Source: Oopsacas minuta (taxonomy: Eukaryota > Porifera > Hexactinellida > Lyssacinosida > Leucopsacidae). Taken from it: a stretch of DNA of 64,000 nt. Under the pieces are notes generated by a model. That model saw only the letters and a program-made list of their open reading frames with translations. It did no database searches and had not been told where the DNA came from. The first letter of the stretch is position 1; every line of letters starts with the position of its first letter. Positions 12,235-24,353 of this stretch are shown one piece after another. A program made the position numbers and the translations under genes. Where the stretch lies: the NCBI GenBank assembly GCA_024704765.1, contig JAKMXF010000323.1:1-64000 (forward strand). Direction: 5' to 3'.

Positions 12235-14611
12235 CAGCGGTCTCAAACTGCTGGCCCGCGGGCCGGATGCGGCGCGCAAGCTCACCTTTTTGGGCCCGCA
12301 AAGCCTTGATGGTTTTGGAGCAATATATGTGCACTTTGGATCACTTTAGTTATCTTTTAAACCTACCATGTATTCCATTCGTGACTGCCTTTATGTTTCT
12401 CCATTTATTTCAGATCTACCCTAAAATTTATATTTCATATGACATTATAGAATGTTTGTGTCACTTATGCATTAAGATAGTTTTGTTTCATTTCAGAAAA
12501 ATGAACCGATTGTGTGAGATTATGTTTGTTTTAAAAAGTAACCCAGTTTGTTTACGTTATTATTTTTTGTCAGTAGATTTTATCAATATGTTGCGAAAAC
12601 GCAAGATTGACAATGAGAAACGTGGGTTTGATGAAGATTGGACGATAAAATATTTTTTTGAGAAAGGTCCCAAGGGTCTTCCTATTTGTATTATTTGTTC
12701 CTACGATTGTACTGTGAACAAGGAGTACAATCTTCGCAGACATTACCAAACGCAACACAGCAAGAGATATGATGAACTCACAGGGTTGTTTAGAGATGAA
12801 GCAGTGAAAAGATTAAGAACAGAAAGAATATCCCAGAAATCATTGTTCGTCGCCCAAAAACAAATAAGTGAAGCATGTGTGCGGGCTAGTTATCGTATAT
12901 GTGAGGTTATTGCGAAAAGAACTCGACCGTTTACGGAAGGTCAAATGATAAAGGACTGCTTAGCAATTGCAGCCGCCGAGGTAGCACCGAAACAACAAAA
13001 TCTCTTCTCAACAATCAGTCCGACTCCTAATACCGTGGCGTCTAGAATTTCAGAAATGGGAATAGACTTGACAAACCAACTTTAGAAGAAAACCGAAAGT
13101 TTCAAGTGTTTCTCGTTGGCATTTGATGGCAGTACGGATCTCTCTGACACAGAACAACTTTCTGTGTATATTCGGGGTATCTCCTCTCCTTTTGAAATCC
13201 ACGAGGACATTATTGGATTGTTCCCAATGGATGGGAGAACTCAAGGAATAGATGTCAAGGTCACTTTATCATGGAATATTCTTTCTGCGATTGGAACAAA
13301 TGGAGCTCCTAATATGATTGGGAAAGAGATAGGAGCTGTGAAATTGTTGTTGGATCAGGTGGTCCCACCTCAACATCGCTGTCTTTCCTTGCAGTGTATA
13401 ATTCACCAGGAGCCCCTCTGCGGAAAGTTTCTCAAATACCAGAATGTAATGGATGTTGTTGTCAAAGTCATCAACTTTATTTGTGCAAAAGGAGTCAACC
13501 ATAGACATTTTAAAGCACTGTTAAAGGAACTGGATTCGCAGTACAGAGATATTCTCTATCATTGTGAAGTTCTTTGGTTGAGTCGAGGGCGTGTTTTGCA
13601 GCGATTTAATGATCTGTTCACCGAAATTATAATTTTTATTATAGAAAAAGATGCGAACCTAAAAACCAAAAATGGGGAACATGTGATTGAACAGATGAAT
13701 AACAAAAACTGGTTGTTTGATTTTGCATGCCTCTCTGACATTACAGGTCATTTGAATGATCTAAATATCTGACTCCAGGGCCGAGAGAAATTTATTTCAC
13801 AACTTTGGAGCCATACAAGAAACTTCATGGAGAAGCTCTCTATTTATTAGTCAGGCAGAAAAGAATGACTTTCGCCATTTCCCTTCTGTGTCGAAACTCC
13901 TCAAAGATAATCCAGAAGTAATCTTCATAAAAATAAGCTAAAACTGAACCTTAAAACCTTGAGCCAGAACTTTTCTGGACGTTTCTATGTGTTCCAAGAA
14001 TATGAACTCGAATTTCGCCTATTCGAGGATCCCTTCTCAATTAATGTTGCGGATTGTGAAGATAGTGGAGTGCAATTGGAGCTGATTAACCTCAAATATC
14101 ATGAACCGTTGAAGAGCGCATTTTCAACAGGTCGACTTAATTGCTTTTTATCAATTAATGGATGAGAGCATTTCCAAAGCTGAAAAGCCATGCATTCTAC
14201 ATTGGAAGCATGCTTGGAGCGACTTATGTGAATGAACAATCCTTCTCACTCATGAAGGCTGTTAAAACGTCGTACAGGTCGCGGCTAACTAATGAACATT
14301 TGGATTCAGTGGCGCGACTAGCATTGTCACCCATCTCTCCCAACATTGTAGATCTTGTTGGCTCGAAGAGGTGCCAGAAAAGTAGTCAAAAGTAATGCCG
14401 ATTCCTTATATGTTAGGATAGTAGTATAGTTATGTATACTTATGCAATAAATACTAGCTTACTCAAGCATTTGCAAAGGATCTATTAATCACCTAACTAA
14501 CTCATCAGGAGCTTTGATCCAGGGTCTAGATTTACTTAGCCACAATTTGGCCCGAGATATTGCATACAAATTCAATTTTGGCACGTGATCGAATTCAGTT
14601 TGAGACGCCTG
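12235..14611 (+). mobile_element. hAT transposon (GTF2IRD2-like transposase), broken
   Basis: A 2377-bp element with hAT-style ends: CAGCGGTCTCAAACTG at the left and its complement, CAGTTTGAGACGCCTG, at the right. The subterminal CTGGCCCGCGGGCCGGATGC is typical of hAT elements that look like CAG.GGTTCTCAAACTG. Flanks CTATAAAT and ATGTAAAT match at 6 of 8 positions, a decayed 8-bp duplication. It lies in the aminotransferase intron in the sense direction. Confidence 0.85.
12588..14395 (+). pseudogene. hAT transposase related to GTF2IRD2/ZBED-type proteins, broken
   Basis: The plausible start is the ATG at 12588 (MLRKRKIDNEKRGFDEDW); the longer ORF from 12267 reads through the terminal repeat. 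A BED-like zinc finger CIICSYDC...LRRHYQTQH is followed by KRYDEL. Then comes the region KCFSLAFDGSTDLSDTEQL with the first catalytic Asp, C.IHQEPLCGK, and near the end ATYVNEQSFSLMK...SRLTNEHLDSV, the C-terminal hAT dimerisation segment with its Glu. It is broken by an in-frame TAG at 13083-13085, a TGA at 13770-13772 and at least one frameshift near 14160. The order of motifs matches the transposase domesticated as GTF2IRD2 in mammals. This copy itself is dead. Confidence 0.85.
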
Positions 14612-14612
14612 A

Positions 14613-15130
14613 TGTAAATGTTCGAATGTCTATAATTGATTGACAAAACTCGAAGACCCCCAGGGCTGATTTTTGGCATACAAGGGATATTGTGGTCCTG
14701 CCTGGAAAATGTTCGATTATTGGACGAAAATTCATACCTATAACGAATTTATCACTTATTGACAACTTTTGGATTTTCGAAAAATCACTTTATCAACCAC
14801 TGCTCAGCCAATATAAATGGTAGAAGTTTGAAATTTGAAGCACAGGTACCCGCAATGTGACAAATATTCTGACGTCATGATTATGGCCAAAAGCTAACTC
14901 ATCATGGGGTATGTACAAAATAATTAAAAGTTTTCCGAATTTCTTAATAACAGAGGCTCCAAGTACCGAGATTATTAACAAAAAGCAACATAGCATCTCC
15001 GGTCACACCGCCTTTGAATGTAATTTGGATAGACCATGGATGATAACATCTTAGAATTATTTTGTGAACTTGAGGCATGTAGTGCCGAGTATATTCTGTT
15101 ACGTAACGAGAATAACACTATAAAATTTAG
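14613..15130 (+). repeat. Dispersed repeat, copy A
   Basis: About 500 bp that aligns over its length with 41935-42420. Shared landmarks in order: TGTCTATAATTGATTGA, GGCTGATTTTTGGCATACA, TTGGATTTTCGAAA, TTCTGACGTCATGATT, AAAAGCTAACT, TTGAATGTAATTTG and a final TATTCTGTTACGTA-like segment. No coding capacity. The family is unknown to me. It starts directly at the right edge of the hAT element. Confidence 0.8.
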
Positions 15131-16290
15131 CAAGGTAAGGAACACTTAAGCTAACATGGAGTACTAAGCTGTAGCGGAGCAACCTAGCAAGCGATGCGAG
15201 CCAGTAAGTAAAGATCAGAAGTTCTAGCCCTTTAACCGTTTCAAGAGATAGTACAAACAATTAGCACTTAATCAGCAGGGTTACCAGATGTCCTATATAA
15301 ACATTGGATATACAATCAGACCACTATTCCATTTTATCGGATTATTCTGACAACTTCGAAGATTTTATGGCGCAATAAATTCAACTTGGCTTGTATTTTA
15401 CATCAATATTCTCCTATTCTGACCTGGAGAAAATGGTTAAAAACGTTTTCAAACTCTAAGTACAGCAATGAATGTAAATCTGCATAACTTGATTTTTCGT
15501 ACTCACAACTATTAGTCATATATACTTTGCAATCTCGAATACCCTGACTCATTGGACCGAAAGATTGGGTTGAAAAAGCTAAATCTTCATAACCAAGGGT
15601 TGATGAAATATAAGGAATATAGTGGAACTCACTCCCATACCACAGTGTGAAACTATGCGGGAATAGATAAACATTTGAATAAGCTATCTACGAAAATTAA
15701 TGTGTGTATTCGATTTTACACTATTTCAAAACTAGAAATATGCTATTATTTGATACTAAATAGACTTATAACATGTCAAACTAAAGCCTCAAGCTTAGGC
15801 TAAAAATGAAATTTGAAAACCTGAAAACCACTAATATTTTTCTTCAGATACCCTTGAGATATTTCAGCATTCCTGGAATTCCAGTAATTCTTTGGGATTT
15901 ATCAGTATTCGTATGCAGTTTGTGATTAATATTAACACATTTGCAAGACAAATAAATCGATATTTTTCATTCTCGAGCGTTTTTAGCCGTCTATTTTATC
16001 CATATTTCAGTTTCTCGACTAACCTTTTAGGTCCCGATCATACAAGTAATTGCGAGTTGAATAGTCGACATTTCGCATAGTATACACAGTGGCACGAAAT
16101 GGCTAAAACCTGGTAGTAGGTATAAGGGCACTAGATAACGTAGTAAACTATATTATTGACATGTGAGGAATCGTTCTCAAGGAATCGATTGACGTAACTG
16201 GATTTTTTCTAAGTCTTTGGGTATGAAAGTAATGACGTCATTGTCACACTCAAAAATATTTTGATTTTTTTTTTTTATCGATTTTAATTA
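15131..16290. other. Intron, no recognised element
   Basis: No supportable coding sequence. A short GCG/GAG-rich patch lies at about 15170-15205 within otherwise AT-rich DNA. A run of T at 16266-16276 precedes the integrase relic. Confidence 0.5.
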
Positions 16291-16304
16291 AGCCAATTTT
16301 TGAG

Positions 16305-17310
16305 CTATAGGTTTGTCCAAAGACTTTCGTTCCCGTGCTCAGGTTGACCTCATTGACATGCAGTCTATGTGTAAAGTTTCATATAGCTGGATCATGGTTT
16401 ATCAAGACCACTTAACAAAGTATTGTGTATTACGCCCTTTGACTTCCAAACGTGCTGCTGAAGTTGCCTGGCAACTGGTTGACATTTTCTTGTTACTAGG
16501 CCCCCTCAAATTCTCCAGAGTGACAACGGCAGTGAATTTACAGCATCAGTCATCACTGAACTGAAGGTTATTTGGTCTGATCTACTTATGGTCCATGGTA
16601 AACCTCACCATCCCGAAAGCCAGGGATCAGTTGAGAGACTGAATTGTGACGTCAAAGACATACTAACTGCCTGGTTAGGTGACAATGACTCCACAGATTG
16701 GCCAACTGGGCTTCGTTTTGTGCAGTTTCAGAAGAACAGTGGTTACCATTCTGGAATTAAACAATCCCCATTCAAGGCCCTGTTTAGACGTGATGCACAA
16801 GTTGGACACGTTCACCATTCATAATGAAATCATAGAACGTCTTGTGTCCGAGGACGACCTAATGGCTGCATATCAGCAATCTGACCCCTCTCAGGTCTCT
16901 TCAGGTAACCAGGCCACAGCTTTCCAAATTTTCCTACATAAGAAAATATGTCACCTGATGCCTCAGAATCTACTTCTTTAACATCTTTATCTGCTCATTC
17001 GTCTCAGGTAACCGCTATCCAAATACGGCACGATAACATTCAACTCAACAGCAAGAGAGAGCAGCTGAAGGACAGATAGCTCATGCCAAACGCATGTTGA
17101 AACGCAGTCGTCTAGAACAGGTTGCGGACACCCTGGAGATAATGTAATTATTCCAATCCCTTTAGTGGACCGCGGTAGAGGAGATCCTCGAAACATCATG
17201 GGTGTAATTCAGTAAAGAAATGAAAATGACATGTACTGTTTCAAGGCTGGACTTAAATGTAATAGCAAGTGTCACGCGACTAAGACCTGCCCCAATAAGA
17301 TCTGAATGGG
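16305..17310 (+). pseudogene. KRBA2/SCAND3-like integrase (second Ginger1 lineage), broken
   Basis: Reads, across frameshifts, as a DDE integrase. FRSRAQVDLIDMQS gives the first Asp. It is followed by WIMVYQDHLTKYCVLRPL and KRAAEVAWQLVDIF. LQSDNGSEFTASVI gives the second Asp in another frame, near 16515. MVHGKPHHPESQGSVERLN gives the Glu, and LRFVQFQKNSGYHSGI follows. Further on, RMLKRSRLEQ, VIIPIPLVDRGRGDPRNIMG and the Cys-rich GLKCNSKCH follow in the usual order. This is the integrase type found in vertebrate KRBA2 and SCAND3/ZBED9, which are Ginger1-derived. All three catalytic residues are still readable, but at least two frameshifts (near 16500 and 16815) and later stops disable it. No terminal repeats were found. 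It differs from the integrase at 4503-6468, so two Ginger lineages are present. Confidence 0.82.
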
Positions 17311-18704
17311 AACGATGTGTGAACTTTTTAGTCAGTATGCTGTAATCGCATGCTTTTAGTGCATATTGGTATCAATTAATTAATTTCGTAATACGTTTCA
17401 GTCAATCTGTCAAAATGCCGGCCAATGATTCAGTCAATTTGTAAATTGGCTGAAAATTCTAGCCAAATTGTAGATTGACTGGTTTATACATTGACTTTAA
17501 CATATGTATTTTAATAGTGTAGATTGTACAGGAATCGGACAATATAGCTAAGTGAATTCTTGTAATGTTTTGTTTGGGATATGGTACGTATTGATCTCAC
17601 GTGTCGTCTTATACTGTTATGAGTGAGATAAACGAGTAGCTTGGACTTATATTGCTGTAGTTCATGAAAAGCTTTGAAAATCATAGCGCATATCCTAAAA
17701 CATATCCTGTCTGTTGGATTTGAATTTCTAAGGTTGTAATGTGACCCTTTACGTACTCTAAAAGTTATACTTCTATTCCGGTTGCAGAGCCATTGATACA
17801 AACTATTTGTTTTCGATCTTCCAAATGATACCTTTTGACGCAAACCTACTCTCTGCAGATTTGTAAAGTAGGTGTCTTTATTAGTACTCCCCCGCTTTGC
17901 TTCCTTCGTCTTACCCTACATGGGACTGTATACTTAGCACTTCTTTGCTGTTCATTTTTGATTTTATGTCTTTAGCAATGGTGATACTGTATTTCCTTGA
18001 ATAGTATTCAAGATCATTATTCATTTCGAGACCCCTCGACGCGAAAGTTACGATCTTTGTAGACAGGTTAATTTATTTATTTGCTTATTTATGTTTTTTG
18101 ATTCTTGTTTTATCCCAAGTAAAGAGCAACAAGCATATTTCAATTGGTCAGGCTGGCCTACACAAAAAAATATGGAGCCACCGAACTAGGCTCTGTTTAG
18201 TAATACTCTATCCATCAGCAGTCGAAATACTGACATGGTTGAGACTTGACTAACCGGAGCCTTTCTTATGGCAATTGTGTAATAGTAGTTAATCAATATA
18301 TAGAATACGGTATTGTTCGTCATAGCTAATTCTCAGTTTTTTTTTACCTTTAGGGGCACTGGCGGGGCATACTTACATTAATTATTGTCCCACGGACCCT
18401 ACCTGGGCCGCCTCTGCTCAGAGGGTCCAAGGACCTACTATTCAGGGCAATATGGCATTTCATACACATAAATCCCTTTTAGATTGTATTGAGAGTCGCA
18501 ACTATACTTTCGTACTAGTCTGACAATTATTACAAAATCTAGAGCAGCGGGCTTGTCATAAGGTCATGCATAGTCTGGTCATGTCTTATATATAATCTGT
18601 AAGGTCAGTTTAGGTCAAAGTTGTGGATTTGTTTATTATTTCATTTTAATCCAAATCAAATGAAATCCAATTATTATCCATCCAAGATCATACCCAAAAT
18701 TATA
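17311..18704. other. Intron, no recognised element
   Basis: A 110-codon minus-strand ORF at 17511-17843 resembles nothing I recognise. A GC-richer patch at 18346-18450 (GGGGCACTGGCGGGGC...) looks like a transposon end, but no partner was found. Confidence 0.45.
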
Positions 18705-19581
18705 TTATCGTGGAGAAGTTTGAAATTCTCCATTGAGTCGTTCTCCGTTAGGCATAGGTATTTGAGCCACTGGCCCATACGCATCAAAAGATATGCTGTA
18801 GAAAGCCTTTTCATCTCGAAAGTCCGGACGTGTCTTTTCTGAGGGGAAGAATCTTTGGGAGCCAAGATTTGCTTTGTTCCTTACGCAGAGGTTCAGAAAA
18901 TCCAATCCAAGTTTCGTCACCAGTAACGATTTCATATAACCCTCGAGAATCACAATCTCTATATTCTTTTAGCAATTTTTGAGTGCATGAAACCCTCTTC
19001 TCCTTTTGCACCTTTGTGAAGATTTAAGGCCTTAAATCCTCGCACTGAAATCTTTCGATAGTCGAGTTAATCGTGTATAACTGTATGAGCACTTCCCGAT
19101 GAGATGTCCAGGATTAGGGCAAGCTTCAAAGCTCTAATTGGGGTCAATATCAAATAGTTCCAGAATTTGAGAGGCAAATTCAGGGGGGGTAGCAGAAACT
19201 GGTCTTCCGGTCCGATGGGCATCTTCAATGTTGCCCCTATCAGCCTTTAATTTACGTACACAATCCTATAAATGGGATGCGCTAGAGCTTCCCATGATAA
19301 ATGGTGTCGAGATCCTCATGTATCTGGAGTGGTTTGTTGCCGAGTACGGTACGAATCTTTATGCAATCTCGTTTTTCGGTTTTGCTTGATATGTGTTTTG
19401 AAGCCATGAAAAGTTGGCTCTCGAAAATAGAATAGATCAAGATATATAATAGCTAGAGTGAATTATCTACCAGCATTAATTAGGAAATCGATAAAACCAT
19501 TAGGGTATACTATCCATTTCATGTAATCAAGGAGAATTTGGCTGCTATATACTAAGGATGGGAACTTTTGATTGCTCCGAG
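18705..19581 (-). mobile_element. mariner element, copy 1 (truncated)
   Basis: Minus-strand mariner fragment. Its terminal repeat lies at the high-coordinate end (reading inward CTCGGAGCAATCAAAAGTTC) and is followed by TA. It holds a decayed transposase with SKTEKRD, the TGDETWI.FSEPL motif (first Asp) and KRLSTAYLLMR. The 3' part, with the other two catalytic Asps, is missing beyond about 18705. It is almost identical, in opposite orientation, to the mariner at 26796-32132. It contains the uninterrupted sequence GATGCCCATCGGACCGGAAG, which is the empty site for the transposon inserted in copy 2. Confidence 0.85.
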
Positions 19582-22470
19582 TACTTCAATTAAAAATATC
19601 TGAAATACATATCTTTATAAAAAATTCAAAAATTGTCATTCTATTGTTGCCTAGTTCATTTGTTGCACCTGAGACCATGGATTGCAGTTGTTTGTCAATA
19701 TTCGCTTTTTACTTAATAGCCGTTGGAATTTGGTAGATTCAAGGTAACAAATTCATCATATACGTATACCCAACTTCCCATACTCTGATAATACATTTCG
19801 GTTTGAAATCTCTGAGAATATTTTCTTGAAATTACCACTCATGGGCTTATTCGGGATCATGTGAGAATGTTAGGAGAGTGTTCTACCTAATTGAATTCCC
19901 AGGTATCGGACAAATGGAGACCCCACCAACCAAACCTCAACGCCAACCTAAAATGTCTTCATCCTTATAACTGTCTTTATCTTTTGAATAGCTTCTAAAG
20001 ATTGAAGTGTTTTCTTATGAAGAAAACATTTGATTGGTTAAATTTTTCTCTGGTACAGCAAAATAATAGGTACATTACTACACTACACTATTGAATATTC
20101 TGGTATTGGCCCCAAATATTCCAGTATTTGCTCGCATTTTGTAGATTTGTAAGTTTGAAAGCTACAAATTCTACAGGATAAGAACAAAACGCATATCTAA
20201 CTACTTAGAACGGTAATATTAGAACCACATAATCTATTTCGTCATAGATCTGTATTATACAATGAATATTCTGTTATGATTATTGGCGATTTCCAAGAAT
20301 AATAACAGCACTTCAAGTTCAAATATATGCATCATTCGCATCCTGTAAGATTTCATGTTTTGTGAATCAAGAATCCACAGATTGCCAGCCAATGTGAAAT
20401 ATTGTGGTATTAGTGACATAATAATGTGATAAAAGAACAGTAATTTAACTATATCATTGGAAATAGTCAATATAATGAAGTTTTCTTGGGAACAAATTAA
20501 GATAAGCTATTAGAAACTAATTCATAAATAAATTCCGGTAGGGGGATATGGACATTCATGGTTGGCATAGACATATTGTGAGTACGCGGATAGGTGTCCG
20601 ACACCTTAGAAATTCCGATAAGAAAAATTATCGCAGGGCCAATTGCTTTATGGCGCAAATACTGTAGATGACGCAAACTTAACGACAGATTTAGCATTAA
20701 ATATATATATACAGTACAAATATATATATTTCCTGGACCCATAGTATCGATTTCCATGAACATATTTGCAAATATTACAAAAATTGAATTGACAGTGTCT
20801 AAAAGCAAGAGGTGATTGAGAGAATCTGATTACACTTCCGAAAGAGGATAGTCGATCTCCCTAGAGGAATATACTTTGTTCTGGTACCTAAACGTTCACG
20901 AAAACTTGTTGCCTTGTGTAATTTAACTCAGAAGCACACTAAATACAAAACTAAGGAAATAATATAAGGTAACATGTGATTTTGCAGGGATATACTGGTA
21001 GGAGATGATAAGTTGTGATTATTCAGAGCATATATTCGTCTACATCCTTATTAAGTTGCAGTAGATGTCACCCATCTAGTTGTTTTTCTTCTCTAGGTCT
21101 CATACATATTCCAGGGCTTAGGGTCTACAACTTCTATCCATAAATTTATAAGTGCATGTAACTTGAAATGATAGTCTTTTTTAGCCCTTGGAATGTTTGA
21201 GGATAAGTTTGATGGGGATTAGTCCAGAGCAAGAAGCTTCCGCATATATATTCGATGACTTTCATCAATAATATAAAATTGAGACTACCATCAAAATTGT
21301 ACTTTCGTAAAACCTCCTTGGCATGGGGAGGGTGGAGTGTAGGCTTGGTGATGCCCAGTCTCATCAATGTTTATTATTGTTTCCGCTAACTGAGTGGGTT
21401 TGAAGAATGGTAATCGATGTAGGAGATAACAGCCAACAAATCAATAAAATAGACCAGTTATCCCATTAGACATTGAGTTATTTTCTTGATTTTACATAAA
21501 ATGTAGAAAATTATCGCATATTGAATTAGTTATTATGCATGTATTTACTTTTGAAAACTACACTCTAACTATAAATCATCAAATATACGTAAATGGAACA
21601 TGTGATATTACAACTTCAATTCTCATGAGCGATATATAATTCTGTTGCTGTAGCCCACTGGAGTATTTCAGTTCAGAAATCTTTTTTAGGATTGGGCGGG
21701 TGTCCAAAAGTAATTTTAAGGAAGGTAAAATTATCAAATAAATGAATGTTTAAGAAATCTGGGATTCTATCATTATTCTCTGCAATTTTAAATACGCATT
21801 TTCAAATGAGTGACTTACAAAATGTAGTCCATAATTTATCTAAAATATACGGATTCGTCTATTCAAATTCATTTCAAATTTCATTGGAAAATTTTTAAGT
21901 CGAAAAATACACAACAAAGAAATTTTTAACGGTCGCTGCAATATCATCCTCTAAATCCAGTATATTTAGTCGCATAAATAATACTCAAGTACGTATAGCC
22001 AATTCCACACATCCACAAAATAGTTCCGGGATTATAAACTAAATAAATCAAACCCAATATGGTATAATATCGATATAACTTAGTAAAAACGATTTAGGCT
22101 GCTCAAAAAAATTCCTGAAATGCTCAGCGTCCCATGACAACGGGCTTTTTATTTATCCCCTGAGAATTTCATATCGCCCTCACCGTACGGAAATCTCATG
22201 CGCCCCCTATGCTGCTCTACAAATACGGAAGTAGCAGCAGGGATAAAGCAGTAGAAAATTCTAATATAATACCAGCTGGCTATCAGTCCACTTCCAAACT
22301 CTAAGTCACGAAATCTAGTGATAAAAATATAATAAGATCACTTGCATTGTCTTTCAGAGATCCAAAAAACCCGTAGAATACACTATATGTATCTTATGAA
22401 AGAGAAAGCAGTATACGAGGGAAATTAGTTCGTCACCAAGGTTACAGTGTAGACACATTATAATGATATA
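19582..22470. other. Intron, no recognised element
   Basis: AT-rich, with short AT microsatellites (about 20700). Several ORFs of 70-103 codons show no recognisable motif. No terminal repeats seen. Confidence 0.45.
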
Positions 22471-23207
22471 CAGTCAGGGGACAAAAGTATTCGTACACAC
22501 AAATATATTGTCATAAATTGTATACTCTTTCCCGCTCCTATAAATTGTGTGGTCTATATTCGCAGCTGAAATCTAGTATTTGTGTAGAATAACATATGTT
22601 TTCACGAATTTCAAAAAAATATTTTCGATTTACACTTTTTGAAGGTGTTAATTATTAATAATCACAACTTTTTTCAAAAAGTGACAAAGGTGCAGGAAAA
22701 AGCACCACTACAAGGAAATCAACTAGGGTTAGGAGGAATAAGTTGAAGAACAATTTCGAACGATATGACTATGCTAACCCTTGAATTCCAAAATAACCTC
22801 TTGATAGCGGCCACTTGTGCCACCTTGGGCAAAAGGTGGCACAAATGGCACAAATTGAAATTCATCTATAACTCTGGTAAAAATTGTTCAATCCGATTGG
22901 AAATTTCAATCTGGGGTAACTCGCCAACGTAGAATTCAAATATCAAGTCAGAAATTAGAGATTCTTAATAGGCTTTGAATTATCACATATTTTGATTATC
23001 AATAATTATCTAATAATCATTAATAATTAACACCTTCAAAAAGTGTAAATCGAAAATATTTTTTGAAATTCTTAAAAAAAATATGTATTCTATGCAAATT
23101 ACTAGATAGCAGCTACGAATATAGAATACACAATATATAGGAGCAGGAAAGAGTATACAACTTATGACAATATATTTATGTGTTCGAATACTTTTGTCCC
23201 CTGACTG
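22471..23207. mobile_element. Tc1/mariner-type MITE with inverted repeats of about 190 bp
   Basis: Begins CAGTCAGGGGACAAAAGTAT at 22471 and ends with the complement, ATACTTTTGTCCCCTGACTG, at 23207. Both sides are flanked by TA. The arms remain complementary for about 190 bp (to about 22660 and from about 23012), through TTACACTTTTTGAAGGTG. The centre is non-coding. The ends and the TA duplication are those of Tc1-type elements with long inverted repeats; no transposase is left. Confidence 0.88.
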
Positions 23208-23419
23208 TACTATATAGTAATAATATACAATATCCACTATAGGATTAATTTACCGCAGCTCTTATGGTTTACGCCATAATGCCATGGAAGATGTGCGACA
23301 TTAGTAGCTCCGTCCGTCCATCTGCCCGTTGCGAAGTCTACAAGGCGGATTTACATGTAAATTGGTACATATACATTTTGGGTAGGAAAACGCACCTCGG
23401 GAAAGATTTGAAATAAAGT

Positions 23420-23915
23420 GAATATTTTACACATTTTTGGTGATTAATGATAGTCTCACAGATTTCAATGTAAAACACAAAAGCAAACTAGAAATTAGGT
23501 TTCAACATATTGTCAGGGGCAATTGGGTGCACAGAGTCCAATTTTCGAGAGTCTAAAAGTCGCACATCCCCAGATTTATCATATGTCTGGTCATATCTTC
23601 ACAAATTTGGCATATTTTTCAAAATCATGCTAGAGGTTTCGTTGTAAGAATTATTCAGGCGTAGTAGGGTATGTGGAATTCATTTTCACACCTTTAGCAT
23701 AGTATTCAAAATAATGATAGAGATTTCGTTTGAACTGGTATTCAAGCATTGTGTTCCAATATTGACATTCTCTGATCTATACCATGATTTTCACATTATT
23801 ACGTATTATTTTCACACCTTGTACATATTTTCTGAAATGATGCAAGAAATTTCGTTTTGATTGCAATTTGGTGGTTAGGGAGTTGTAGATTTCAATTTTC
23901 ACACATTCAAATCTA
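23420..23915. repeat. Degenerate tandem repeat split by a hAT insertion
   Basis: A phrase like TTCACACCTTT..CATA-TTTC-AAAAT-ATG-TAGA-ATTTCGTTT recurs at about 23600, 23687 and 23812, and again at about 26480 on the other side of the hAT element. Spacing is uneven (about 87-126 bp). No coding capacity. Confidence 0.55.
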
Positions 23916-23931
23916 TATCCAAACAGAGCTG

Positions 23932-24030
23932 CAAATGGGTCACTGACCCATGGGTCAATGGGTCAGATGGGTCACTTTTTTAAGATGGGTCAGTGGGTCA
24001 TGGGTCATGCGTTAATGGGTCATGACCCAT
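23932..24030. repeat. Left subterminal ATGGGTCA cluster of the hAT element
   Basis: About seven copies of ATGGGTCA, some overlapping its complement TGACCCAT as the palindrome TGACCCATGGGTCA. The right end has a matching cluster. Such clusters in hAT elements are typical transposase binding sites (inference here). Confidence 0.85.
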
Positions 24031-24353
24031 CAAAATTTTATTTATATACAATGTAGGCTAAAAGAGTTATTTGTCAATTAGAAAACCTTCTAAATAGAGT
24101 TAATAGAGGTGGTCATTATACTAAATGTTTGGAATACTACAAGTGAGAGTCATATTTATGTCTTCAGGTATAGTAACTGCAATCATCAATTAAGTTTTCG
24201 TGTCTTAATCTTATCGGCAAACCTACTATGTACAATATTACCGGAATCTTAGGATTGCAATTCAAATAGACAGAAATCTTCAAGTATAAATATATATATC
24301 TAGACTGACATTTTTCATTTATATATTCCTCTGAGATCTTCTTACTGTCGTAA

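Noticed and set aside
12267-12587. N-terminal extension of the hAT transposase
   Set aside because: It would translate the terminal inverted repeat and a hydrophobic non-conserved stretch; the conserved protein starts at 12588.
15170-15205. tRNA gene in the GC-richer patch
   Set aside because: No cloverleaf, no A or B box arrangement could be fitted.
17511-17843. 110-codon minus-strand ORF as a gene
   Set aside because: No recognisable motif, no splice context, and AT-rich DNA of this length yields such ORFs by chance.
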